A stretch of DNA of 64,000 bases, from assembly GCF_042850985.1 (NCBI RefSeq), contig NZ_AP031415.1:1-64000 (forward strand). Direction: 5' to 3'. The position numbers and the translations under genes are program-made. Positions 53,936 to 62,650 of the stretch are shown in pieces. The notes beneath the pieces were generated by a model. It had not been told where the DNA came from. It worked only from the letters and a program-made list of their open reading frames with translations, and made no database searches. Position 1 is the first letter of the stretch. Every line of letters begins with the position of its first letter. This DNA comes from Allocoprobacillus sp002160865 (GTDB lineage Bacteria > Bacillota_I > Bacilli_A > Erysipelotrichales > Coprobacillaceae).

Positions 53936-54235
53936 ATGAAATTAAAAGAGATTGCACATTCAAGAACAGGGGATAAAGGAAATATTTCTATTATTTCACT
54001 TATAGCTTATAAACAAGAAGATTATGCTTTATTAAAAGAAAAGGTCACTCCTGAAAAATTAAAGGATTATTTTCATGATATTGTTCATGGAAAAATCACA
54101 AGATATGAAATTGAAAGTATTGGGGCATTGAATTTTGTGATGGAAGATGCTTTAGGTGGAGGCGTGACACGTTCTTTAGCTATTGATATGCATGGAAAGA
54201 CACTAGGTAGTGCATTGTTGGAAATGGAGATATAA
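53936..54235 (+). CDS. AtuA C-terminal-like protein
   Basis: A 99-residue protein matching the separate small partner of DUF1446 proteins: HSRTGDKGNISIISLIAY at the start and GALNFVMEDALGGGVTRSLAIDMHGK near the end. It begins 3 bases after the larger AtuA gene, and in some bacteria the two are fused, so they probably form one complex. The ribosome site is GGAGG inside the end of the previous gene. Confidence 0.85.
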   Translation: MKLKEIAHSRTGDKGNISIISLIAYKQEDYALLKEKVTPEKLKDYFHDIVHGKITRYEIESIGALNFVMEDALGGGVTRSLAIDMHGKTLGSALLEMEI

Positions 54236-54236
54236 T

Positions 54237-55184
54237 ATGGAAATCAAGAAAATTGTCATTGCAGGAGCAGGAACAATGGGATATTCCATGGCAGAAATCT
54301 TTGCTCAATTTGAATATCAAGTTACCATTTATGATTTAAAAGAAGAAGCATTAATGTTAGCACAAAAACATATCAAGGATAATATACAGACACTTGTAGA
54401 TGAACATGAAATCACAGTACAAAAAGCACAAAGCATCATAAACAGTTTATCCTATACAACGCAAAAGGATTGTTTTCAAGATTGTGATCTTGTTGTGGAA
54501 AGTATTATTGAAAATGTAGACATTAAAAAATCTTTTTATCAGGACATATCACAAATTGTAAAAGAGGATACTATTCTAGCAACGAACACTTCAGGAATTT
54601 CTATTAATGATTTAGCTTCATCAGTTTATAAGCCAGAAAGATTTATTGGTATGCATTGGTTTAATCCTTCCCATCTTATATTATTAATAGAAATTATAAA
54701 AGGAGATTATACAAGTGATGAGGTTGCTCAAGCTATTTATCAATTAAGCATAGATATTCGTAAAAAACCAGTTATTGTTCAAAAAGATGTTTTGGGATTT
54801 GCCGCAAATCGTATCCAGTTTGCAGTATTAAGAGAAGCCTTATCTTTAGTAGAACAAGGTGTTGTTTCAAAAGAAGGCATTGATGATGTAATGAAATATG
54901 GTTTAGGCTTTCGTTATGCTTGCTTAGGACCATTAGAAGTGGCAGATTTTGGTGGTTTAGATACTTTCTATCATATTAGTGAATATTTAATGGAGGATCT
55001 GTGTGATAGTCATGATATTCCAACATTGCTAAAAGAGCATTATCAAGCTGGTGAATATGGAGTGAAAACTCAAAAAGGATTTTATGATTATACAGAGGAT
55101 AAAGATCAAAAAGCGACGCAACAAAGAGATGATAAGTTGTTAAAGATATTTAATGCTTTATATAAGAATCAAGGAGAACTTTAA
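54237..55184 (+). CDS. 3-hydroxyacyl-CoA dehydrogenase-like protein
   Basis: NAD-dependent oxidoreductase of the 3-hydroxybutyryl-CoA dehydrogenase family, 315 residues. The Rossmann motif is GAGTMG (10-15), followed by VVESIIENVDIKK, TNTSGISI and the catalytic MHWFNPSHL (His near 139). The C-terminal half has GLGFRYACLGPLEVADFGGLDT. No thiolase or crotonase genes are near, so the substrate may be a different hydroxy acid. The ATG at 54237 follows GGAG; its stop is followed by T-rich DNA. Confidence 0.88.
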   Translation: MEIKKIVIAGAGTMGYSMAEIFAQFEYQVTIYDLKEEALMLAQKHIKDNIQTLVDEHEITVQKAQSIINSLSYTTQKDCFQDCDLVVESIIENVDIKKSFYQDISQIVKEDTILATNTSGISINDLASSVYKPERFIGMHWFNPSHLILLIEIIKGDYTSDEVAQAIYQLSIDIRKKPVIVQKDVLGFAANRIQFAVLREALSLVEQGVVSKEGIDDVMKYGLGFRYACLGPLEVADFGGLDTFYHISEYLMEDLCDSHDIPTLLKEHYQAGEYGVKTQKGFYDYTEDKDQKATQQRDDKLLKIFNALYKNQGEL

Positions 55185-55332
55185 GGTTCTCTTTTTTTGT
55201 ATGGAAGTTTAATATTTATGAACTTTATTTTAAAAATATGAAATTTATTGTTGCATTAGGGGTAGAAATATGTATAATAAAGTTGTTTGATTTTTTGAAT
55301 TTAAAGTTTAGTATAGTGACATGGAGGTTTAT

Positions 55333-55866
55333 ATGGACATTGGAAAGAAATTGAAGGATTTGCGTATTAAAAATGATTTGACCTTGGAAGAGTTGGCTTC
55401 AAGAAGTGAACTCACAAAAGGGTTCTTGTCACAGGTTGAAAGAAATCTAACCAGTCCAAGTATCTCTACACTTGAAGATTTGTTAGAGGCACTAGGCACC
55501 AATCTTTCTGAGTTCTTTCAATCTGATCAGGAAGAAAAGATTGTCTTTCATACACAGGATTTTTTTGTGGATGAAAAAGACGAATATACGATTGAATGGG
55601 TTATTCCTAATGCTCAGAAAAATGAAATGGAACCAATTCTTTTAACTATTCATGGACATGAAAGAAGTAAAGAAATGGAATGTCATAATGGAGAAGAATT
55701 CGGTTATATTTTAAAAGGAAATGTCACTTTAGTTCGTGGGAATAAAAAATATAGATTAAAAGCAAAAGAAACATTCTATATGGATGGTAAAGAAAGTCAT
55801 TATTTTATCAATAATGGTTCAAGTGATGCCAAAATATTGTGGGTCACAACACCACCAATGTTTTAA
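55333..55866 (+). CDS. XRE-family regulator with cupin domain
   Basis: A 177-residue regulator: helix-turn-helix (about 1-60, LKDLRIKNDLTLEELASRS and LSQVERNLTSPSISTLEDLL) and a C-terminal cupin (about 100-177, HNGEEFGYILKGNVTLVRG). Such proteins often sense polyamines or small metabolites and control the neighbouring transport operon, here potABCD. The second ATG (55333) has GGAGG 5 bases upstream; the first (55321) overlaps it. potA follows after 17 bases. Confidence 0.92.
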   Translation: MDIGKKLKDLRIKNDLTLEELASRSELTKGFLSQVERNLTSPSISTLEDLLEALGTNLSEFFQSDQEEKIVFHTQDFFVDEKDEYTIEWVIPNAQKNEMEPILLTIHGHERSKEMECHNGEEFGYILKGNVTLVRGNKKYRLKAKETFYMDGKESHYFINNGSSDAKILWVTTPPMF

Positions 55867-55883
55867 AAGAAGGGAGTATGATT

Positions 55884-57461
55884 ATGGATAAGAAGAAGTT
55901 AATACAATTTCGTAATATAGTGAAAGAATTTGATGGACAAATTGTTTTAAAAGGTGTCAACCTTGATATATATGAAAATGAGTTTGTGACTTTACTGGGA
56001 CCTAGTGGGTGTGGAAAGACAACATTACTAAGAATTTTAGGTGGCTTTCTAGATGCAACTGAGGGAGAAGTTATTTTTGATGGAGAAGACATTAGTCAAG
56101 TTCCTCCACATAAAAGAGAGTTAAATACTGTCTTTCAAAAATATGCTCTTTTCCCACATATGAGTGTTTATCAAAATATTGCTTTTGGATTAAAAATTAA
56201 GAAAATGAGTAAAGACGTTATTGAACAAAAAGTTATGAAAATGTTAAAGCTCATTGGTTTAGAAGGTTTTGAAAATAAAAACGTTACACTTCTTTCTGGG
56301 GGACAACAGCAACGTGTAGCGATTGCCAGAGCACTTGTTAATGAACCTAAGGTTTTGTTATTAGATGAACCGCTTGGAGCATTGGATTTAAAATTAAGAA
56401 AAGAAATGCAATATGAATTAAAAAGAATTCAACAGGAAGTTGGAATTACCTTTATCTTTGTTACACATGACCAGGAAGAAGCCTTAACTATGTCAGATAA
56501 GATTGTTGTTATGAAGGATGGGGAAATTCAACAAGTTGGAACACCTCAGGAAATCTACAATGAACCAGAAAATAGATATGTAGCAAACTTCATTGGGGAA
56601 AGTAATATTATTCCAGCTGTCATGTTAGAAGATTATAAAGTGAAATTTGATGATATTGTTTTTGACTGTGTGGATTTTGGATTTAAAGATAAACAACCTG
56701 TTGATGTTGTGATTCGTCCAGAGGATATTGATATTGTCGATGTCAAAGATGGAAAAATGACAGGAGAAGTCTTAAGTGTTCTTTTTAAAGGTGTACATTA
56801 TGAAGTTATGGTTGAAACTGTTCCAGGAACAAGTGTAACTGTGAACATGCATGTCATCAGAAATCGTGATGTGACATCTGAAAACGGAAAAGAAAAAATC
56901 AGTGCCAATGATTTCTATGTCGATATTGAAGATGTCAAATCATTAGATGATGCTGAAATTATTGCGCGTGCTGATGCACAGGCATGGAATCCTGAAACAG
57001 ATGATTATATTTCTATCAGTAAGATTGATTATGATTTAAAAGAAGAAATTGGTGAATATGCAGTGACATTCTCGACTTCAAGTGGAACATCAGTAGAACG
57101 TAAGATCATTGTTGTGAATCAACCTGTTGTGAAGAATGAAAGAGCGAATGAAGGGGTTATGGCATTCAATTTCTTTAAGACAGTTGATGAACTTGATGAA
57201 TCCGTAGCCTTAGATACAGATTTAAAAACATGGGCAAATGCTCAAGGATGGAAATTGAATGATGAAGATGAATCTGTAGATATTTATGTAGATTATGATT
57301 TTGATCCTGAACATATTGAAGAAGGAACATATAAAGTCACTTTCTCAACAGAAGGTAGAGAATTAAAGATTCATACAACAGATTATGTGGAAGAAGGTAA
57401 AGAGGTCGGTTTAACATTCTTCCCTGAAGATATTCATGTCATGGAAAAGATGGGGTTCTAG
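55884..57461 (+). CDS. potA: Spermidine/putrescine ABC ATPase PotA with inserted Ig-like repeats
   Basis: ATPase of the polyamine importer. ABC motifs are intact: Walker A GPSGCGKT (39-46), signature LSGGQ (137-141), Walker B LLLDEP (158-163). The C-terminal TOBE domain begins near 293 (GEVLSVLFKGVHYEVMV) and its usual end (EGKEVGLTFFPEDIHVM) is at 504-520, but about 150 residues are inserted between. The insert holds two divergent repeats (about 355-410 and 442-498) sharing W, a DYD turn and GEYAVTFST/GTYKVTFST, which look Ig-like. At 525 residues it is about 150 longer than usual PotA. The ATG at 55884 follows GGGAG. Confidence 0.93.
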   Translation: MDKKKLIQFRNIVKEFDGQIVLKGVNLDIYENEFVTLLGPSGCGKTTLLRILGGFLDATEGEVIFDGEDISQVPPHKRELNTVFQKYALFPHMSVYQNIAFGLKIKKMSKDVIEQKVMKMLKLIGLEGFENKNVTLLSGGQQQRVAIARALVNEPKVLLLDEPLGALDLKLRKEMQYELKRIQQEVGITFIFVTHDQEEALTMSDKIVVMKDGEIQQVGTPQEIYNEPENRYVANFIGESNIIPAVMLEDYKVKFDDIVFDCVDFGFKDKQPVDVVIRPEDIDIVDVKDGKMTGEVLSVLFKGVHYEVMVETVPGTSVTVNMHVIRNRDVTSENGKEKISANDFYVDIEDVKSLDDAEIIARADAQAWNPETDDYISISKIDYDLKEEIGEYAVTFSTSSGTSVERKIIVVNQPVVKNERANEGVMAFNFFKTVDELDESVALDTDLKTWANAQGWKLNDEDESVDIYVDYDFDPEHIEEGTYKVTFSTEGRELKIHTTDYVEEGKEVGLTFFPEDIHVMEKMGF

Positions 57462-57462
57462 A

Positions 57463-58305
57463 ATGAAACGTTTTTCACAATTAGCATGGCCCTATATGAT
57501 ATGGGTGATCTTAATGATTTTATTACCAATGTTATTAATTCTTTTCTATTCATTAACAACAAGTGGAAATGATATCATTAACTTTACATTTACTTTGGAT
57601 CATTTTAAAAAGTTTTTTACCGACCCAGACTTTTTACTTGTCTTATGGCGTTCATTGACGATTGCTGTGAAGACAACAATTATCTGTGTTGTCTTAGGTT
57701 ATCCAGTTGCTTATTTTATTGCAAGAAGCAGTGATCGTGTTCGTAATATTCTTGTTTTAGCTATTACTTTACCAATGTGGATTAATATGTTAGTCAGAAC
57801 ATATGCCTGGATAGGAATTCTTTCTAATGGGGGTATAGCTCAAACAATTTTAGGTTTCTTTGGATTTAAAGATGTAGAGTTGTTATATACAGAAGGTTCT
57901 GTATTGCTTGGAATGGTTTATAACTTTATTCCATTTATGATTCTACAAATCAATACATCTTTATGTAAGATGGATAAATCATTATTAGAAGCCAGTGCTG
58001 ATTTAGGGGCGAACAGAGTCCAGACATTCTTACGTGTCACTTTGCCATTATCTTTATCAGGAGTTGTCAGTGGAATAACACTTGTCTTTTTACCAGCAGT
58101 GAGTTCATTCTTTATTCCTAAACTTCTTGGTGGAGGACAGTTCTTCTTAATTGGTAACGTGATTGAAAATCAATTTATTACAGTTGGAGAATGGAACTTT
58201 GGTAGTGCAATCTCTATGATTATGGCAGTCATTATGATGATTTGTATGTATGCAATTAGAAAAATTGATGAACGTAATAGTGGAGGAGGGAATCAGGAAT
58301 CATGA
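57463..58305 (+). CDS. potB: Spermidine/putrescine ABC permease PotB
   Basis: Inner-membrane subunit of the polyamine importer, 280 residues with six helices. The EAA loop that contacts PotA is LLEASADLGANRVQTFLRVTLPL (near 175-197). The ATG at 57463 is one base after the potA stop; the ribosome site is weak (GATGGGG), suggesting coupling. It overlaps potC by 4 bases. Confidence 0.94.
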   Translation: MKRFSQLAWPYMIWVILMILLPMLLILFYSLTTSGNDIINFTFTLDHFKKFFTDPDFLLVLWRSLTIAVKTTIICVVLGYPVAYFIARSSDRVRNILVLAITLPMWINMLVRTYAWIGILSNGGIAQTILGFFGFKDVELLYTEGSVLLGMVYNFIPFMILQINTSLCKMDKSLLEASADLGANRVQTFLRVTLPLSLSGVVSGITLVFLPAVSSFFIPKLLGGGQFFLIGNVIENQFITVGEWNFGSAISMIMAVIMMICMYAIRKIDERNSGGGNQES

Positions 58306-59108
58306 AAAAAGATAAGAGAATTATTGGTAAAATTTTAATGGTTCTGATGATTTTATTCTTCTATTTACCAATTGTATTTATGGTTATCTTCTCTTTTAAT
58401 GAAAGTAAATCATTAACACATTTTACTGGTTTTAGTTTAAACTGGTATGAAAAACTCTTCCAAAATAGAGATATGATGGAATCATTATATGTCACAATTA
58501 CAGTTGCTGTGATTGCTACAATTGTATCGACAATAGTAGGAACAATTAGTGCCATTGGTTTATCAAAATCAAGCAAGATTGTTAAAAAAGTCATGATGCA
58601 GTTAAATGATTTTCCAATTATGAATCCAGAAATTGTGACAGCTATTGGATTGATGTTACTATTTATTACATTTCATATAGAACGTGGTTTTATGACAATG
58701 TTACTTGCTCATATTACATTCTGTATACCTTATGTTATTTTAAGTGTGATGCCTAAGATACGTTCACTAGATCCAAATCTATCTGATGCGGCAATGGATT
58801 TAGGAGCAACACCATGGCAAGCTTTAACAAAAGTTTTAGTGCCACAAATTATGCCTGGTATTGTATCAGGAGCCTTAATTGCCTTTACAATGTCATTTGA
58901 TGATTTTATCATTTCATACTTTGTAACAGGAGGAGGGGTTAAAAACTTAAGTATCATGGTTTATACAATGAGTAAAAGAGTTAACCCAACAATCAATGCA
59001 ATATCTACGCTTGTCGTAGTATTGATAACGGTAGTCTTAGTGATTATCAATGTAGTACCACTAATTAAAGCAAGAAGGGAGAAAAAAGATGAAAAAGTTA
59101 TTAACTAG
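58302..59108 (+). CDS. potC: Spermidine/putrescine ABC permease PotC
   Basis: Second permease subunit, 268 residues with six helices. EAA loop: LSDAAMDLGATPWQALTKVLVP (near 158-179). A helix near the end (AISTLVVVLITVVLVIINVV) is followed by a basic tail. GGAGGAGGG in the end of potB is its ribosome site. It overlaps potD by 20 bases. Confidence 0.94.
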   Translation: MKKDKRIIGKILMVLMILFFYLPIVFMVIFSFNESKSLTHFTGFSLNWYEKLFQNRDMMESLYVTITVAVIATIVSTIVGTISAIGLSKSSKIVKKVMMQLNDFPIMNPEIVTAIGLMLLFITFHIERGFMTMLLAHITFCIPYVILSVMPKIRSLDPNLSDAAMDLGATPWQALTKVLVPQIMPGIVSGALIAFTMSFDDFIISYFVTGGGVKNLSIMVYTMSKRVNPTINAISTLVVVLITVVLVIINVVPLIKARREKKDEKVIN

Positions 59109-60168
59109 TTTATTAGCGGTTGCAACAATGTTTACTTTAACAGCGTGTGGAGGGGATTCAAATGCAGATAAACCATATGCCGGACAAGAATTACACCTTT
59201 ATAACTGGGGAGAATACATGGGTGAAAATTTTATCTCTGGTTTTGAAGATTTAACAGGCGCAACAGTCGTTGTGGATTACTTTGATTCAAATGAAGCTAT
59301 GTATATTAAAGTCGCAAATGGAGAACCATATGATATTTTAGTTCCTAGTGACTATATGATTGAAAGATTAATTCAAGAAGATCTTATTCAAAAATTAGAT
59401 AAAGATAAGATTACATGTATGGATGAGCTTGTTGATGCTGTCAAAGGATTACCTTATGATCCAAACAATGAATATTCTATTCCATATTTCTGGGGAACAG
59501 TAGGAATTGTTTATGACAAAACAAAAGTCAGTGAAGCTGATTTAGAAAAAGAAGGATACAATATTTTCTTAGATACTAAATACAAAGGAGATATTTATCT
59601 ATATGATTCTGAACGTGATTCATTCATGATGGCATTAAAAGCTTTAGGATATTCAATGAATACAAAAGATGAAAAAGAATTAGAAGAAGCTTATAACTGG
59701 TTAGTGAAATGTGTTGAAACAATGGAACCAGAAATTGTCACTGATGAAATTATTGATAACATGGCTCAAGGTAGAAAAGCTTTAGGATTGATTTATTCTG
59801 GAGATGCTGCTTATGTTATGAGTGAAAATGAAAACATGGGATTCTATATGCCTGAAACAGGAACAAACTTATGGAGTGATGCTATGGTGATTCCAAAGAA
59901 TGCTGAAAATGTAGAATTAGCACATGAATTTATTAACTATGCTTGTAGCTATGAAGCTGCTATGGATAACTCTAGTTTTGTAGGATATACTTCTGCTAAT
60001 CAGGAAGTTATGGATGAATTAGCAAGTGGAGATTATGAAGGAATTAATGCTTACGTACCTAGAACTGGTAATGATAAAGATGAAGTTTTTGAATATGATG
60101 AAGCAACTCGTAAAATCATTTCAGATTACTTCAGTAAAGTAAAAATCGCAGCTTCAAATGCTCAATAA
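59089..60168 (+). CDS. potD: Polyamine-binding lipoprotein PotD
   Basis: Extracellular solute-binding protein of the importer, 359 residues. A lipoprotein signal peptide ends at C20 (TLTAC), so it is anchored to the outer face of the membrane. The mature part starts LHLYNWGEYMGENF, and has DYFDSNEAMYIKV, PYDILVPSDYMIERL and IYSGDAAYVM, typical of spermidine/putrescine-binding proteins. The operon xre-potA-potB-potC-potD ends with the terminator at 60176. Confidence 0.95.
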   Translation: MKKLLTSLLAVATMFTLTACGGDSNADKPYAGQELHLYNWGEYMGENFISGFEDLTGATVVVDYFDSNEAMYIKVANGEPYDILVPSDYMIERLIQEDLIQKLDKDKITCMDELVDAVKGLPYDPNNEYSIPYFWGTVGIVYDKTKVSEADLEKEGYNIFLDTKYKGDIYLYDSERDSFMMALKALGYSMNTKDEKELEEAYNWLVKCVETMEPEIVTDEIIDNMAQGRKALGLIYSGDAAYVMSENENMGFYMPETGTNLWSDAMVIPKNAENVELAHEFINYACSYEAAMDNSSFVGYTSANQEVMDELASGDYEGINAYVPRTGNDKDEVFEYDEATRKIISDYFSKVKIAASNAQ

Positions 60169-60175
60169 AGATGGG

Positions 60176-60207
60176 GAAGATTGGCCTATGGCTAATCTTC
60201 TTTTTTT
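60176..60207 (+). terminator. Terminator of the pot operon
   Basis: GAAGATTGGCC (60176-60186) pairs with GGCTAATCTTC (60190-60200) with one G-T pair, followed by T7. Confidence 0.9.
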
Positions 60208-60269
60208 GATGGATGAATCATAGACGGGTAACATAGAGCATGTTATAATTTGAGATGTTGAGGTGAGTT

Positions 60270-60806
60270 ATGCGAAAAGTTATTTTATTTATTGCGATGA
60301 GTTTAGATGGATATATTGCAGATCAGTATGGAAAAGTTGATTGGTTAGCTGGTCTAGATAGACAAAAAGATGCTATAGATACTTTTGAAGAATTTGTAAA
60401 AAATATAGATACTGTTATTATGGGGTGGAAAACCTATCATCAAATTATAACGGAATTATCACCAGAACATTGGGTTTATCCTAATCTAAAAAGTTATGTT
60501 GTCACACATCAACAGGTAACCTCTACTCACAATATAATTTTTACAAGTGAAAAACCACAAGATATTGTTTCTAAGTTAAAACAAAAACAAGGGAAGGATA
60601 TATGGATTTGTGGTGGTTCACAAATGATTCAACCACTTTTAAAAAGCCAACTGATTGATGAATATTATATAACAGTGATTCCAATTTTGTTAGGGTCAGG
60701 GATAAGATTATTTCAAAGTGAATATTATTCTGTACCTTTAAAGTTAATTCATTATAGAGAAAACAATGGAATGATGGAATTGGTTTATGTACATAGAGAG
60801 GAATGA
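60270..60806 (+). CDS. Dihydrofolate reductase-like protein (RibD C-terminal type)
   Basis: A 178-residue reductase-like protein. It starts KVILFIAMSLDGYIAD, and has GRKTY-type VIMGWKTYHQI (near 50-60) and IWICGGSQMIQPLL, all typical of the RibD C-terminal domain, in proteins often labelled dihydrofolate reductase. The true substrate is unknown. The stop overlaps the next start (ATGA). Confidence 0.88.
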   Translation: MRKVILFIAMSLDGYIADQYGKVDWLAGLDRQKDAIDTFEEFVKNIDTVIMGWKTYHQIITELSPEHWVYPNLKSYVVTHQQVTSTHNIIFTSEKPQDIVSKLKQKQGKDIWICGGSQMIQPLLKSQLIDEYYITVIPILLGSGIRLFQSEYYSVPLKLIHYRENNGMMELVYVHREE

Positions 60807-61336
60807 ATGATATGGAAGATATGATTCAATATGATTTTTGTAAGCCTTATTTGATGTTGGATGAGTATATTTTATGGAAAGGAAAACCAGAAAAAGGGCA
60901 TTTGATTACAGGTAATGATGTTATTGTGAGTTTATTTGGAATTGTATGGTTGTTTTTTTGTTTAAATTTTATAAGAGCTATATTCATGCAGCCTACATTA
61001 TTTTTGATTATATGGATGATACCTTTTGTTTGTGTTGGTTTCTATATGGCTTTTGGAAAAATAATTCAAAAGATATATTTAAGAAATAAAACATTTTATG
61101 TCATTACCAATAAAAAATTAATGATTAAAAAAGGTCGTAAAATACAAATATATAATGGAAATGATTTGCCACCAATGGAAATTAAAATTCATAACAATGG
61201 TCTGGGAACCATTATTTTCAGTGAATTTGTTTATACAGGAAGAAGACGTTATCATAGATATATTATGTTAGAAAATCTTATAGATGTTGTACAGGTACAA
61301 AATGCTATTGAAGTCATGAAAGGAAGTAAATCATGA
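60803..61336 (+). CDS. Membrane protein with bacterial PH-like domain
   Basis: A 177-residue protein with two adjacent membrane helices (about 37-58 and 62-83) after a YILWKGKPEKGHLI start, and a C-terminal PH-like domain (about 95-170, FYVITNKKLMIKKGRK). The plan fits small bPH/DUF304-type proteins of unknown role. The start could be at 60803 (overlap with the previous stop) or the ATG at 60812, which is better placed after GAGAGG. It overlaps the next gene by 4 bases. Confidence 0.7.
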   Translation: MNDMEDMIQYDFCKPYLMLDEYILWKGKPEKGHLITGNDVIVSLFGIVWLFFCLNFIRAIFMQPTLFLIIWMIPFVCVGFYMAFGKIIQKIYLRNKTFYVITNKKLMIKKGRKIQIYNGNDLPPMEIKIHNNGLGTIIFSEFVYTGRRRYHRYIMLENLIDVVQVQNAIEVMKGSKS

Positions 61337-61878
61337 AAGGAATTATTGTTTATGGGAGTCAGTATGGAACAACAAAACAATATGCCAAAGAATTATCTAA
61401 ACAAACAGGATTACCAACAGAAAATGAACAAGATTTAGGCACAATAGATCATTATGATTTTGTTGTTTATTTAGGTGGTTTGTATGCAGGAGGATTGAAA
61501 GGTTTTAAAAATTTTCAAAAGAAAATTCATTCAAAGATAAAATTAATAGTTGTAACAGTTGGTTTAGCTGATGTAACAGATGAAAAAAACATTCAAAATA
61601 TCAGACAATCTTTGAAGCGTCAAATACCGAAATCTTTGCTAGCTACAACAACAATATATCATTTACGTGGTGGTATTGATTATTCAAAATTAAATTTTAA
61701 ACATAAAACAATGATGAGTCTTTTGTATACAATGATCAAAAAGAAAGCACGAGAAAAGATGTCAGCTGAAGATTTAGCTATGATTGAAACATATCATAAA
61801 CAAGTTAATTTTGTTGATTTTGATATGTTAAAACCTATAATTAAAGATATTAATAATATGATAAAAGAGGATTTATGA
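61333..61878 (+). CDS. Flavodoxin-domain protein
   Basis: A 181-residue protein with an N-terminal flavodoxin-like FMN site (IVYGSQYGTTKQYAKEL, residues 4-20) and a second loop YLGGLYAGGLKG (near 51-62). It resembles flavodoxin_5/HemG-like proteins, so oxidation of a porphyrin or another electron-transfer role is possible. The basic C-terminal region (IKKKAREKMSAEDLAMI) is typical of that group. Coupled by overlap to both neighbours. Confidence 0.8.
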   Translation: MKGIIVYGSQYGTTKQYAKELSKQTGLPTENEQDLGTIDHYDFVVYLGGLYAGGLKGFKNFQKKIHSKIKLIVVTVGLADVTDEKNIQNIRQSLKRQIPKSLLATTTIYHLRGGIDYSKLNFKHKTMMSLLYTMIKKKAREKMSAEDLAMIETYHKQVNFVDFDMLKPIIKDINNMIKEDL

Positions 61879-62576
61879 TGAAAAGAAAATATAAAAAGAA
61901 ATTTGTAAAACTATTTATTGCTTTGATTATTGCTGCTGGGGGTTATGTTGGAGTTGAATATCATCAATCGACAATTTCTTATGCAAGTGATCTCGAAGAT
62001 GTTCCTGAATATAGTGGTAAGCCTTATGTCATTGTTAATGATAATGAGCCCTATTTTGATGAAAAAGATTTAACAACGCAATCATTTGAAGAATATAGTC
62101 CATTAGATTCTTTAGGACGTTGTGGTGTAGCATATGCAAATATTGGAGAAGATATTATGCCTACAAAAGAAAGAGGAAGTATTGGCGTGATTAAACCATC
62201 AGGATGGCAAACAAAGAAATATGATTTTGTAGATGGTAAATATCTTTACAACAGATGTCATCTGATTGGTTATCAGTTAAGTGGTGAAAATGCAAATGAA
62301 AAGAATTTAATCACAGGGACAAGATATATGAATACAGAAGGAATGTTGCCTTTTGAAAATGAAGTTGCTGATTATGTGAAAGATACAGGAAATCATGTTT
62401 TATATCGTGTGACACCTGTTTTTGAAGAAGATAATCTGGTGGCTGATGGTGTATTGATGGAAGCTATGTCTGTAGAGGATCGAGGTTTAGATATTGAATT
62501 TAATGTGTTTGTTTATAATGTTCAACCTCAAGTAAAAATTGATTATCAGACTGGAAAAAGCTCTTTAGATGAATAA
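61875..62576 (+). CDS. Secreted or membrane-anchored DNA/RNA non-specific endonuclease
   Basis: A 233-residue nuclease with an N-terminal basic stretch and hydrophobic segment (about 9-25) and a beta-beta-alpha-metal nuclease domain. The catalytic motif is NRCHLIGYQLSGENANEKN (near 121-139), where the usual DRGH is NRCH, a variant also known in related Firmicutes nucleases as far as I recall. NTEGMLPFE follows. Roles include nutrient DNA use or uptake. The start may be the ATG at 61875 or 61878. Confidence 0.88.
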   Translation: MMKRKYKKKFVKLFIALIIAAGGYVGVEYHQSTISYASDLEDVPEYSGKPYVIVNDNEPYFDEKDLTTQSFEEYSPLDSLGRCGVAYANIGEDIMPTKERGSIGVIKPSGWQTKKYDFVDGKYLYNRCHLIGYQLSGENANEKNLITGTRYMNTEGMLPFENEVADYVKDTGNHVLYRVTPVFEEDNLVADGVLMEAMSVEDRGLDIEFNVFVYNVQPQVKIDYQTGKSSLDE

Positions 62577-62599
62577 AAATATAAAAATAATAAAAAAAG

Positions 62600-62629
62600 T
62601 TGGACTCCTTAAAAATGGTTTAGTACAAT
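62600..62629 (+). promoter_or_regulatory. Promoter of the AIM24 gene
   Basis: TTGGAC (62600-62605), an 18-base spacer and TACAAT (62624-62629), followed by AAAGGAGG and the start codon at 62651. Confidence 0.65.
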
Positions 62630-62650
62630 GGAGAAAAGGAGGTCATCAAT

